DNA from: CAZHZT01 sp964537285
GTDB lineage: Bacteria; Bacteroidota; Bacteroidia; Chitinophagales; Saprospiraceae
Direction: 5' to 3'
NCBI GenBank assembly: GCA_964537285.1
Contig: CAZHZT010000018.1
Location: 1 to 63,271, forward strand
DNA length: 63,271 nucleotides
Shown here: positions 16,701 to 24,758 of the stretch, in pieces
Numbering within the stretch: the stretch's first letter is position 1
Layout of the letters: every line of letters begins with the position of its first letter
The notes under the pieces: model-generated
Database searches by the model: none
What the model was told of the DNA's origin: nothing
Seen by the model: only the letters and a program-made list of their open reading frames with translations
Translations under genes and position numbers: made by a program

Positions 16701-18802
16701 ATCAAACCAATTGGCACGACAATAAATCAAAAGAACGATCCCCACAAAAGTCGCTTAAAAGAAAAGAAATTAAAGAATATACACGCGGTATAGAAGCTTA
16801 CCCTTATTACTGGTATAAAAATCAGCTTTTACTTCACCAGCAGTTTGAAGCAGGTTTCGATCTTAAGTCTACTGGTGCGCATCTCGGTCAATTGGTCGAA
16901 ACAGTTAGAGAAGAACTTTTAAATGCATTCATTCAACCTTTCAGACTCCAGTTGAAGAATCTGGTAGATAACATCCACCAAACTCAGAACTACGCACAGC
17001 AGAACCAGCTAAAGCAGGTTAATGCTGCATTGTTCCGCATGGACGACGAGAATGTTTTATTCCCTGAAAATTATGCTCAACAATTCAAAAAGCCCTCCTC
17101 CGCCTTAATAGAAAACCTTCCTGTTGAGCTTCAAATCCTTTCCTCCGAATCGCTGAACCAATTTAAAAACCAACAAAATGGCAGCCTCCAAACTATTGAG
17201 CTAAAACTGGAAAAAATCGGGGAACTCATTCTAAATGAACAGCTCTATAAACCCCTGGAAGTATATTTCAAAGAGCTGAGCTATAGAGTCAATCAATTTC
17301 ATATCCAGGCACTAAACGCTTCCAACTTCCTGAGTTACTCTATCAACACAGCACAAGAAGAAAGCGATACCAACCAAATGCTGGCAGAAATTATTGATCA
17401 AACCGAAAAACAAATTCTCAACGTCCAAAACGAACTCGATATCCTTTCCGAATCTCTTCCTAAGGAATTGGAAAATATCCTTCAAAAAAATAATGCCTCC
17501 CTTGAAATCCTGGCAATCAATCAAAATTCTACCTTCCTCAAGCAACAGGTCAGACAAAAAGAGCGCTTGTCTTTCCTTACCAAAAGAGTAGATAAACGTA
17601 AAATCTGGCTCGAACAGTATTGGGAAAAATGGTCGGCATTTTTCAATCGATTGAAAAAGGACTGGAATACTGCTCGTTTGGAGCAACAATATAGTGCCTA
17701 TAGCAACCCTTTTGCGCAGTTAGTCGCTTTTACCGAAACAATCTCACTAAAACCGGCGCTTAAAAAGCAACTTCCTTTTTACTACCAGCAACTTTTTGCC
17801 GGGAAACATCTCGGCTTTGGAAATCAACTCAATAATCGCGAGCGTGAAGAGCAGATGGCACGTAAAGCCATAGATCATATAAATGCCGGTTTTGCAGGAG
17901 GCATTTTAATCATTGGTGAAGCTCGCTCCGGCAAGTCGTTCTTAACAGAACATATAGCGCACACTTATTTCAACGGGCCGATTTATCATATTTTCCCCCT
18001 TGGCGAAACTTCTGCTGAATACAAAGACCTGGAAAAGTCCTTTCAAAATGCTTGCCACTCCTCAAAATCTATTCCCGAAATTCTGGAAGCATTGCCGGAA
18101 AGATCCACTTTCATTTTTAATGACATTGAACTTTGGTGGTTCAAAGGCACCGACGGTAATACGGTTATTGACCGATTGACGGAAATTATTCAAAAATACG
18201 GAAATCGCCATTATTTCCTTTTAAATGCCAGCGTATTTGCTTTCCAGGCACTGCGTCAGTCCACTAAAATCAACCAAGCCCTTATTCAAACGATATTTTT
18301 ATCCCCTATGTCCGTTAAGGAAATTCAAGATGTAATTTTGTACAGGCATCGAACCGGCGGCATGGACTTTAAATATCAAAATAGAAGTGAAAAAGAGCTT
18401 TCCACCCGACAACTACGCCAGTTATTCCTCAAATTCCATCGCTTAACCAATGGCAATATTGGAATGGCCCTGCAACTTTGGAAAGCAAACATCAACAGCC
18501 TGGAAGACTATACAATTGTTATTGACGATCTGTCCCCCGTGGAATTTCCCACTATTCAGAACCCAGCATGGAAAGTACTGCTATACCAATTCATATTACA
18601 CAAAAGCCTAACAAAAGAGCAACTGTTAAAATTATTTCCATTGCAAAGTGCACCCTGGCTGGAAGAACACCTTGAGAGCTTACTCCGTACTTCGCTCATT
18701 TATGAGCCGACCAAAAACATTTTCATTTTATCTCCTAAATCCAGGCCCTATATCGAAGCCTGGCTGAAGGAAATCAATGTATTATCAATTGAACCTGTTT
18801 AA
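13760..18802 (+). CDS. SLC12 cation-chloride cotransporter fused to P-loop ATPase
   Basis: A 1680-residue fusion. Residues 1-425 form the APC-fold membrane domain of Na-K-Cl cotransporters: about 12 membrane segments, GAGGIYYVLSRSMG from residue 70 and GVAMSGDLKDPKKSIPIGT around 211 are family hallmarks. Residues 450-720 are the soluble SLC12 C-terminal domain (NILLFSGGTKQRP, MGWPRNT, VMLGIP). Residues 720-1370 are long, helical and coiled-coil-like. Residues 1375-1680 hold a P-loop (GEARSGKS, 1386-1393), a Walker B-like segment (FIFNDIE, Asp1455) and an AAA+ lid-like LTNGNIGMALQLW followed by a winged-helix-like end. Typical bacterial homologues stop after the SLC12 C-domain. The reading frame is continuous. 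An MscS gene follows 9 bp later. ATP-gated or stress-gated ion transport is inferred. Confidence 0.85.
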   Translation: MTDAKKFGTFAGVFTPSILTILGVIMYLRLGWVVGNAGLWGTILIIIVAHVISITTGLSVSSIATDKKVGAGGIYYVLSRSMGLPIGGAIGLTIFVGTALSISLYLVGFAESFNESFGLGNDLNSYRLTGSAALLVLMIIAMISTSVALKTQFFILGAIFISLISIFFGSSESAPDMVPSFSGADSAPMMEVFAIFFPAVTGFTAGVAMSGDLKDPKKSIPIGTIASIAVGFLVYIILAVFLAFSIDRDLLMTDNNILFKFALLPQAVLAGIWGATLSSALGGILGAPRILQALSVDKITPVLFGKGRGQNNEPWNALFLCCLIAEAGILIGELDVIARVVSMFYLTAYGFINLTFFLESWASSDFSPTFKVSRWLGFLGAVATFIVMLQLDLLAMLVAFLIIGGIYLWLVRKELTLGTGDIWNSVWTSVVKKGLQRMDVNEEHKRNWKPNILLFSGGTKQRPHLLEFADALTGKAGIATNFDLIENPEATVLFPKHKQAVTDEALQKYGMFGRRLEVQNVFKGVESIATTYGFSGIEPNSVLMGWPRNTRDPMWFAQMTQKLIDLDYNVLYLDYDRRFGFRDYKTIDMWWRDISNNAELMLSLTRFILKSNKWRQARLRILLANNENIDQPVIEVRIKKILEQFRIKAEIKIINNAVEQKSIFQLMRVHSAEAALVMLGIPDIQEGGEKRFVMKTNDLVDVIGTTLLVKASSYFDATDLGLRAMAGKPVREENVETVALELPDDESLEKHIKSLDHQIEISTNELIKNSLIHISKVYINLVEDARKDVITFFKELQPEISAIEAYDHIIKLLNQLKERLVGLRQNDLETLYELFNKAIAKWIQDREAILANAPAVIEFNAFDQEGKNTSGNKVRFPWKEQLTYYLETFALPRHHQIFLDFGYRHLTFIYDYYDLIENKLTTLLSQFSNADIEKCRLWTDDVQKNCTQSLESLRQLAVQLESTTVKEIKAIDRLWCNEIIHQTNWHDNKSKERSPQKSLKRKEIKEYTRGIEAYPYYWYKNQLLLHQQFEAGFDLKSTGAHLGQLVETVREELLNAFIQPFRLQLKNLVDNIHQTQNYAQQNQLKQVNAALFRMDDENVLFPENYAQQFKKPSSALIENLPVELQILSSESLNQFKNQQNGSLQTIELKLEKIGELILNEQLYKPLEVYFKELSYRVNQFHIQALNASNFLSYSINTAQEESDTNQMLAEIIDQTEKQILNVQNELDILSESLPKELENILQKNNASLEILAINQNSTFLKQQVRQKERLSFLTKRVDKRKIWLEQYWEKWSAFFNRLKKDWNTARLEQQYSAYSNPFAQLVAFTETISLKPALKKQLPFYYQQLFAGKHLGFGNQLNNREREEQMARKAIDHINAGFAGGILIIGEARSGKSFLTEHIAHTYFNGPIYHIFPLGETSAEYKDLEKSFQNACHSSKSIPEILEALPERSTFIFNDIELWWFKGTDGNTVIDRLTEIIQKYGNRHYFLLNASVFAFQALRQSTKINQALIQTIFLSPMSVKEIQDVILYRHRTGGMDFKYQNRSEKELSTRQLRQLFLKFHRLTNGNIGMALQLWKANINSLEDYTIVIDDLSPVEFPTIQNPAWKVLLYQFILHKSLTKEQLLKLFPLQSAPWLEEHLESLLRTSLIYEPTKNIFILSPKSRPYIEAWLKEINVLSIEPV

Positions 18803-18811
18803 TTCCGAACA

Positions 18812-19516
18812 ATGGCAGTAGAATATATTTTGACGCTTTTCGAATTATTGCTCATAGGCATTGGCATTCATATTACATTTATTTTCTTTAATTATTTATT
18901 TACTCCATTTATAAAAAGGCGATATAGTTACAAGCGATTTCAGCGCGTACTACTCTTGCTGAAAAGTATTGGCTGGATGCTTTTTGCGGTCTTTGCTTTT
19001 CATTTACTTTTATCTATTGATTTTCTCGCAGGTGCCAGCTTGTTAGTTTTCATTCTTCTTGCGGGTTTGGAGTTCTGGAAAAATGCTTTTGCTGGCTTTC
19101 TTTTGCATCTCGAAGGCCGCCTCAATCCTGGTGACCTAATAGAATACTCACCTCAAACAAAGGGCAAACTGGTGGGAATTCATACTACTCATGTAGAACT
19201 AGCCACTGCCGAAAACGATTCCATCCGAATACCGAATCACCAGTTTAGAAAAACACCTGTACGACAATCCTCCGTTAAGAACGAACTAGATAGCTATGTC
19301 CTTCAGTTAGCCTTCTCAATGGATGAAAGCATTGAAACCAAAGAAAAAGCACGCCAGTTAGCATGGAACTGCCCCTGGATTAATTCTTCAAAACCTGTTG
19401 AGTGGACTATGGATGAGCACAAACAGACGGCTAAACTGAATGTCCATTTGATAGATCCGGTTTTTCAGGAAGAGGTAAAACAATATTTTTCTAAGTTGAT
19501 GGATCGGCGCTCTTAG
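18812..19516 (+). CDS. MscS-type small-conductance mechanosensitive channel
   Basis: A 234-residue membrane protein. Three or four hydrophobic segments in residues 5-115 are followed by FAGFLLHLEGRLNPGDLIEY, the conserved end of the pore helix and start of the MscS beta domain. The IPNHQF motif is characteristic of the family. A short alpha/beta C-terminal domain closes it. It releases osmolytes or ions on membrane tension. It starts 9 bp after the cotransporter-ATPase gene, so the two are surely co-transcribed. The 3' end overlaps the convergent helical-repeat gene by 26 bp. Confidence 0.88.
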   Translation: MAVEYILTLFELLLIGIGIHITFIFFNYLFTPFIKRRYSYKRFQRVLLLLKSIGWMLFAVFAFHLLLSIDFLAGASLLVFILLAGLEFWKNAFAGFLLHLEGRLNPGDLIEYSPQTKGKLVGIHTTHVELATAENDSIRIPNHQFRKTPVRQSSVKNELDSYVLQLAFSMDESIETKEKARQLAWNCPWINSSKPVEWTMDEHKQTAKLNVHLIDPVFQEEVKQYFSKLMDRRS

Positions 19517-20915
19517 TTAGCTTTTCTAATAACCATTCTTTCTCTCCTACCGGATTGGCTGCTTCAACTTTCTTTCGCATAAGATTGAGCTGTTTTCGAT
19601 CATTGAAATTTAAGCGGACCAATTTTTGAGTAAAATATAAAGTGTTCAAATAGTTCTTCTTATGATAACTCATCATTTTCTGACGCTCCAGGAAGCGCTG
19701 AAAACTCAATAAAAAAGATTCTAAAGCGTCCATTTCTTCCAATTCGTAGTATATTTTCAGAAGCAGCACTTTCGCATCGAGATTCAAAAAAATATCACTG
19801 TAATTTACCTGAGAAAGACGACGCATAGCACTATTGTAATCCTTGCTCTCATAATACCACTTGGAAAGCATGAAATGTACGAAGTTCTCTCTTTGGCTTG
19901 CGGGCAGCAATAATTCATAATCGTGAATGAAAGAATGTGCCCAATCCAATTCGCCTAATCGAAGCGCAATACCACCAATATTTTTATAGGCATACGGACT
20001 CAAACGACCACTTTCAAGGAGTAACTCATTGATTAAAGCATTTTTGTACAATTCAAAAACGATTTTTAAATAAGAATTGAAGCCGCTATTATACTTTTTG
20101 ATGCCGTAGTTTATCGCCAGCAAGTAAATAGTTCGTTGTTCCTCTTTTTCTAATAAGTGCCCTTGTTGTTGCATTTTTTCCTGAAGGTTCTTAAAAAAGC
20201 CTTCACCATCTTGTTTTGTGGCTGCCATGAAATAGTAGTAATAAAAAGAAATTAAAGGCTGATCGCTTAAAAGAGGATTATTATGGAGATAATCCAAAAT
20301 AACCGAAAGTAAGCCGGTATCGTACTCTACATTAGCCACTGATTGATGAGACAGGGCTAAGCAACAGTTTTTAAGTTTTTCAGCCATAAAACTCAAATCC
20401 AAAGCATTATTTACCTCCTGTAAATTCTTTGGTGCCGTTCGTTGTTGCTGAAGTGTATTTTGGTAAAGCTCATATTCGTATTCATAAGCTGTTCTATGTT
20501 GCTCCACAGAAGGCAAAGGTAGCTTCTTTATAGACTGAGCTACCTTCCTCAAACTGGCTTTTCTGGCTTTTTCAATTCCATAAGTTCCCATTACCCGAGC
20601 TACTTTTAACTCATATTCATTTGGCTGCTCATATATCTGTTTCAAAACAAGAAACCGTTGTAAGGCCTTAAACAAATAGCTCATAAGGTGCCTTATGGCG
20701 GTAGTATCGACTTCCTGCTTAGAAAATAAATATCGATAAGCATTTTGCTTCGTCAGCTGTGATTTTGCTTTTTTTTGATGCCCCAGGATAAAGAAATACA
20801 AGCTCTTGACGTCTTCTTTTTTTTTAGAGAAACCCGATTCCAGAAAATAACCAAACTGAACTTGATCATGCCTGGACAATTTAAAGATTAGCCGGACTAG
20901 TTGACTTTCAATCAT
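19491..20915 (-). CDS. Helical-repeat (TPR-like) hypothetical protein
   Basis: A 474-residue, almost entirely helical cytoplasmic protein rich in Leu, Lys, Tyr and Gln, with repeating pairs of amphipathic helices of the TPR/SEL1 kind from about residue 150 to 450. There is no signal peptide and no catalytic motif. The style (MIESQLVRLIFKLS then long helical repeats) fits proteins I associate with large Saprospiria paralogue sets of unknown function, from memory only. It converges with and overlaps the MscS gene by 26 bp. Confidence 0.75.
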   Translation of the reverse strand: MIESQLVRLIFKLSRHDQVQFGYFLESGFSKKKEDVKSLYFFILGHQKKAKSQLTKQNAYRYLFSKQEVDTTAIRHLMSYLFKALQRFLVLKQIYEQPNEYELKVARVMGTYGIEKARKASLRKVAQSIKKLPLPSVEQHRTAYEYEYELYQNTLQQQRTAPKNLQEVNNALDLSFMAEKLKNCCLALSHQSVANVEYDTGLLSVILDYLHNNPLLSDQPLISFYYYYFMAATKQDGEGFFKNLQEKMQQQGHLLEKEEQRTIYLLAINYGIKKYNSGFNSYLKIVFELYKNALINELLLESGRLSPYAYKNIGGIALRLGELDWAHSFIHDYELLLPASQRENFVHFMLSKWYYESKDYNSAMRRLSQVNYSDIFLNLDAKVLLLKIYYELEEMDALESFLLSFQRFLERQKMMSYHKKNYLNTLYFTQKLVRLNFNDRKQLNLMRKKVEAANPVGEKEWLLEKLTKSADPST

Positions 20916-21059
20916 ATTGACAAATTAAGGTACAAACAATTGATAATCATAAATATAACAAAATTAATGGAGTTATAAGTCAAAGAATTTGTGTTTTTTT
21001 CTTTTCTCCTTTCCAGTGATATTTGTAACAAATGAAGTTGTATACTAAACATTTCAAGC

Positions 21060-23936
21060 ATGAAAATATTAAGAAAAAAAACTATTGCTACGATTTTTAT
21101 AGGCACTTTTACTCTTCTAAGCATTTCCTGTGTAGCCCAGGGCTGGATCAACGAATACGGCAATCCTCTAATTAATGAAGGCATCATAGATTTTATGCCT
21201 ACCGACGATGGGGGCTATTTCTTCACAGGTACAAAATCGACAGAGCTTTGGATAGGTAAAATTAGCTCTGCCAGAAACCTTTCGTGGGATACGAGCTATA
21301 ACTTTGCTCCTCAGGGGTTTAGTCTTGGAGGAGCATCGACTACACTGATAAAACATCAGGATGGTAGCTTCTTTATACTTTGCAAAGCGTTAGGGAACGA
21401 GCTTGCCTTGCTCCGTTTTAATCAAAATGCAGCATTACTATCCCAAAATAGTTTCTATTTACCCGATAGCGCTCTGTATTCAAACATTGAGCTGGCTATG
21501 ACTGAAAATGATCAGGTGCTTATGATGATGGCGACCATTGGATATAGTCAAGATAATGACCAGATACTTTTAATACGGGCAGACTCATCAGGGGCCGAAA
21601 CCGGCAGAGACACTTTATATGAAGAGGGAAAAGACTATTTTGGATTAAGGCTTATTTCCTTAATGAATGGTAGTTTTTTATTGCTTAACAAAGAAGAGAA
21701 TGAGCTTTTCCTGACAGAGATCAACGATGAAGGCAATGTTATTAACAAAACTCCATTCCCCGATACCATAGATTTACTCCATAAAGGTAATATAGCCACT
21801 CTTTATCAAACCAAACAACAAGACATACTGGTTGGAGGAGTTGGTTCTGAAAATGCACTCCAATACACTTCTCTGACCAAATTCACCCCCGATCTAATGC
21901 TTGAATGGAGCAAAAAGTATCTCCAAAATGATATTCTACAACTACAATTCGCTTTTGACATAGCCGAAACCACTGATACTAACTACGTATTGATCGGATG
22001 GGGAGGATTGTTCCCCAATACGCACGACTTATATCTCGTCAAATGCAATGATGAAGGAATTAAGCAATGGGAAAAGATCATGGATCTTTATGATTCTGCC
22101 GACTACCCATCCAGTGTTAGAGCAGATGAAAATGACGGGGTGATCATTTGTGGGGGCACCTCCATTCTCTACCCCAATAATGACTCGCAAGGCTTTTTAC
22201 TTCGCCTGGATAGCCTGGGTAATATTTTTGCGGACTTCCTTTCAGGGAAAGTAGCTTTAGATGCAAACTTAAATTGTATAGTAGATACAAGTGAACAAGG
22301 CCTGAATGGATGGATCGTAAAGGCAGAAGGACCTAGTACCTTCTACGACATTACCGATACCAGCGGTTTTTACGAAATGGGCCTTGATTCAGGCACCTAC
22401 AAGCTATCTATCACCCCTTTTGGATATTGGGAAACTTGTGTCGATAGCTTTATCATCCAGGTAGAAAGTCCTTTTGATACAACTTATCGAGACTTTCCTG
22501 TGCAGCCTTCAGCTTATTGCCCATATTTGGAGGTCAACTTACGTACTCCCTTCATTAGGCTATGCTTTGAAGGTCTATATTATGTTAATTACTGTAATTC
22601 AGGAACCGTTCCTGTCGATAGTGCTTACATCGAAGTAGAACTGGATTCAAACCTTAATTTCATCGGTTCCAGTATTCCGTTCAGTACTCAAAATGGATAT
22701 GTTTACACTTTTCCCGTTGGCAATTTAGATGTCGGAGAATGTGGAAGCTTTAGTATAAACTTTGAAGCTCCCTGCGACACCAGCTTTTTAGGGGCTACCC
22801 TCTGCAGCGAAGCCCATATTTTTCCGGATACCATTTGTATGGACCAACCTTGGCAAGGTCCTTTTATTGAATTGGACGGATTCTGCGACGGTGATTCTGT
22901 GGAGTTCACTATTTTGAATTCAGGAGGAGCCATGCAGCAAGCATTTCAGTTTATTGTAATTGAAGATAATATCATATTAATGCAGGGAGATTTCCAACTA
23001 GACCCTGAAGAAGCATATAATTTCAATATTTTTGCCGAAAATGGCTCAACTTATCACCTTCTTTCTTCACAAGATTTGACTTTACCCCCTTTTTTAGGGA
23101 ACCTTTATTCAAGCATTTCTGTAGTTGACTGCAATGGTTCGTCGTCTCCTGGTTCGGCATTGCAGTTCCCCGCCAACGATGGGCAGTTTTTCCTCTCAAC
23201 CGAATGTGATGAAGTGATCGGCTCCTGGGATCCTAATGATAAACAAGCGACACCGCTTGGCTGGAATGCTGAACACTTGATCGATAAACAAACAGATTTA
23301 GACTATCGCATAAGATTCCAAAATACGGGAACAGACACTGCTTTCAAGGTGGTTATTATCGACACTTTATCACCCTACCTCGATCCTACTACCATCCGCT
23401 TTGGAGCAGCAAGCCATTCCTACGAAGCAGAATTAAATGGGGATGGCGTTTTATCATTTATTTTCGACGATATCCTTTTGCCCGATAGCAACATCAACGA
23501 GCCAGCCTCTCATGGATTCATCAATTTTAAAATTGAACTGCAAAAAAACCTCCCTGAAGGCACCGTTATATACAATGAAGCCAACATTTACTTTGACTTT
23601 AACCCTCCTGTACTTACCAATCAGGTATTTCATACAATCAGAGGTCCCTGGGTTTCTGTCATCTTATCCAATGCAAATGCTAAAACTCCTGAAAGCAACT
23701 TACAACTATTTCCCAACCCCTTAGTTCATTTCGCAACTGTACGCATTAATGACGGGCAACACGGAAAAGGGAGCTATCAATTGTTCAACACGCAAGGTCA
23801 GTCTGTTCAGCATGGTTCTTTTGAAGGAAATCAGTTTAGATTAAATGGAGAGAACTTGCCTTCCGGAGTGTACATACTCAACATTTCCAGAAATGGGTTA
23901 TTTATAGAAAGTATCAAATTACTGGTTACCCAATAG
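21060..23936 (+). CDS. T9SS-secreted cell-surface protein
   Basis: A 958-residue secreted protein. A signal peptide is followed by a repeated beta-propeller-like region (about 30-390; FTGTKSTELWIGKIS, IRADSSGAETG and similar blades). Next come carboxypeptidase-regulatory-like/SdrD-type Ig modules (about 395-480), conserved-repeat (DUF11-like) domains including GSWDPNDKQATPLGW and ANIYFDFNPPV (about 700-860), and a type A T9SS C-terminal sorting domain (LFPNPLVHFATV ... GVYILNIS). It is exported by Sec and then by the type IX system to the cell surface. It is monocistronic, with a possible -7 box GATATTTG near 21019. The substrate or role is not known. Confidence 0.85.
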   Translation: MKILRKKTIATIFIGTFTLLSISCVAQGWINEYGNPLINEGIIDFMPTDDGGYFFTGTKSTELWIGKISSARNLSWDTSYNFAPQGFSLGGASTTLIKHQDGSFFILCKALGNELALLRFNQNAALLSQNSFYLPDSALYSNIELAMTENDQVLMMMATIGYSQDNDQILLIRADSSGAETGRDTLYEEGKDYFGLRLISLMNGSFLLLNKEENELFLTEINDEGNVINKTPFPDTIDLLHKGNIATLYQTKQQDILVGGVGSENALQYTSLTKFTPDLMLEWSKKYLQNDILQLQFAFDIAETTDTNYVLIGWGGLFPNTHDLYLVKCNDEGIKQWEKIMDLYDSADYPSSVRADENDGVIICGGTSILYPNNDSQGFLLRLDSLGNIFADFLSGKVALDANLNCIVDTSEQGLNGWIVKAEGPSTFYDITDTSGFYEMGLDSGTYKLSITPFGYWETCVDSFIIQVESPFDTTYRDFPVQPSAYCPYLEVNLRTPFIRLCFEGLYYVNYCNSGTVPVDSAYIEVELDSNLNFIGSSIPFSTQNGYVYTFPVGNLDVGECGSFSINFEAPCDTSFLGATLCSEAHIFPDTICMDQPWQGPFIELDGFCDGDSVEFTILNSGGAMQQAFQFIVIEDNIILMQGDFQLDPEEAYNFNIFAENGSTYHLLSSQDLTLPPFLGNLYSSISVVDCNGSSSPGSALQFPANDGQFFLSTECDEVIGSWDPNDKQATPLGWNAEHLIDKQTDLDYRIRFQNTGTDTAFKVVIIDTLSPYLDPTTIRFGAASHSYEAELNGDGVLSFIFDDILLPDSNINEPASHGFINFKIELQKNLPEGTVIYNEANIYFDFNPPVLTNQVFHTIRGPWVSVILSNANAKTPESNLQLFPNPLVHFATVRINDGQHGKGSYQLFNTQGQSVQHGSFEGNQFRLNGENLPSGVYILNISRNGLFIESIKLLVTQ

Positions 23937-23961
23937 GCATTGTAGAGTTTATAACTTCACC

Positions 23962-24042
23962 ATTGATCACTGATTATGCTGATAGCACGGAGCATGGAGC
24001 TGCGCTCCATGCTCCGTGCTATCAGCATAATCAGTGATCAAT
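23962..24042. repeat. Perfect palindrome, 39-bp arms, TGATCAC family
   Basis: An 81-bp perfect inverted repeat: arms 23962-24000 and 24004-24042, loop TGC. It starts TTGATCACTGATTATGC and its centre is GGAGCTGCGCTCC. Both parts recur in the repeats bounding the Rpn gene (46778-46880 and 47850-47950), so this is one family. The right arm supplies the TGA stop of the AhpD-like gene. It sits between convergent genes. Confidence 0.92.
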
Positions 24043-24637
24043 AAACATGCTTGCCGGTTGTCCATCCCTTTTTTGCTAAATACTGCTCGCCGGACTCAAT
24101 CGCGCCATCTTCCATCTGCGTACCCATAGAATCGTTCCAGCGATTCAGATAGCCAAATAAGGCGATTACTCCAAGGAGCTCCACGATTTCTCCGTCATCC
24201 CAGTGTTCTCGGAGGTTTTCAGCTATTTCATCGGTAACACTATTTGGAATAGTAGAGCTGGCCAAAGCAAAATCTAAAGCAGCTCTCTCTGCATCCGAGA
24301 ACGCCGGATGTGTTTTGTACTCCCAGATATTTTCCAATTGATCCTGTTCGGCCCCATAACGCTCTGCCGCGCGGATCGTATGAGCCTGGCAGTAGCGGCA
24401 ACCGGCAGCATTGCTACTGATGTATCCCACCATTCTTTTCAAAGCACTGGTTACCCGGCCTTTATTTTCCATAACGGCCTTATTCATTTCAATGAAGGCA
24501 TAAGCAATGCGGGGGCGATGGTGCATTGTTTTAATGCTGTTCGGGCAGAAACCAAGTGTTTCATTATAAAATTTGATGAGTTCCTGTAACTCTGTATCCC
24601 CTTCTGGGGATTTTGGATATACTAATGGACGTTCCAT
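24038..24637 (-). CDS. AhpD-like carboxymuconolactone decarboxylase-family protein
   Basis: A 199-residue all-helical protein of the CMD/AhpD fold, counting from the Met of MERPLVYPKSP. An upstream in-frame Met would translate through the 24652-24724 palindrome and is rejected. GCRYCQAHTIRAAERYG gives the CxxC-x-x-H redox/peroxidase motif typical of AhpD-like peroxidase-related proteins. The likely role is thiol-dependent peroxide or alkylhydroperoxide handling. The stop codon TGA lies inside the 23962-24042 palindrome. It is the downstream partner of the SLC13 permease on the same strand, but a 35-bp-arm palindrome separates them. Confidence 0.85.
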   Translation of the reverse strand: MERPLVYPKSPEGDTELQELIKFYNETLGFCPNSIKTMHHRPRIAYAFIEMNKAVMENKGRVTSALKRMVGYISSNAAGCRYCQAHTIRAAERYGAEQDQLENIWEYKTHPAFSDAERAALDFALASSTIPNSVTDEIAENLREHWDDGEIVELLGVIALFGYLNRWNDSMGTQMEDGAIESGEQYLAKKGWTTGKHVY

Positions 24638-24651
24638 AGTGTTTTTTTTTA

Positions 24652-24724
24652 GGAAGTTTGATAATGGAAGGCTCATCCGGTAAATCGAAGATTTACCGGA
24701 TGAGCCTTCCATTATCAAACTTCC
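24652..24724. repeat. Perfect palindrome, 35-bp arms
   Basis: A 73-bp perfect inverted repeat beginning GGAAGTTTGATAATGGAAGG, loop GAA. It occupies the junction between the SLC13 stop (24759) and the AhpD-like start (24637). An A-rich ribosome-binding stretch follows on the minus strand. There is no T-tract after the stem, so it is not a standard terminator, although such a stem would be expected to affect mRNA decay or polymerase progress. Confidence 0.92.
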
Positions 24725-24758
24725 CAGTAGTTGAAATAGTTTTATAAAAAAAATTCTT

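Noticed and set aside
20912..21187. 91-codon frame on the minus strand upstream of the helical-repeat gene
   Set aside because: It runs antisense through the start of the T9SS cargo gene, has no homology-like pattern and looks like a shadow frame.
24038..24718. Longer start for the AhpD-like gene
   Set aside because: The extra N-terminal residues would be translated from a perfect palindrome; the internal Met gives the natural family start.
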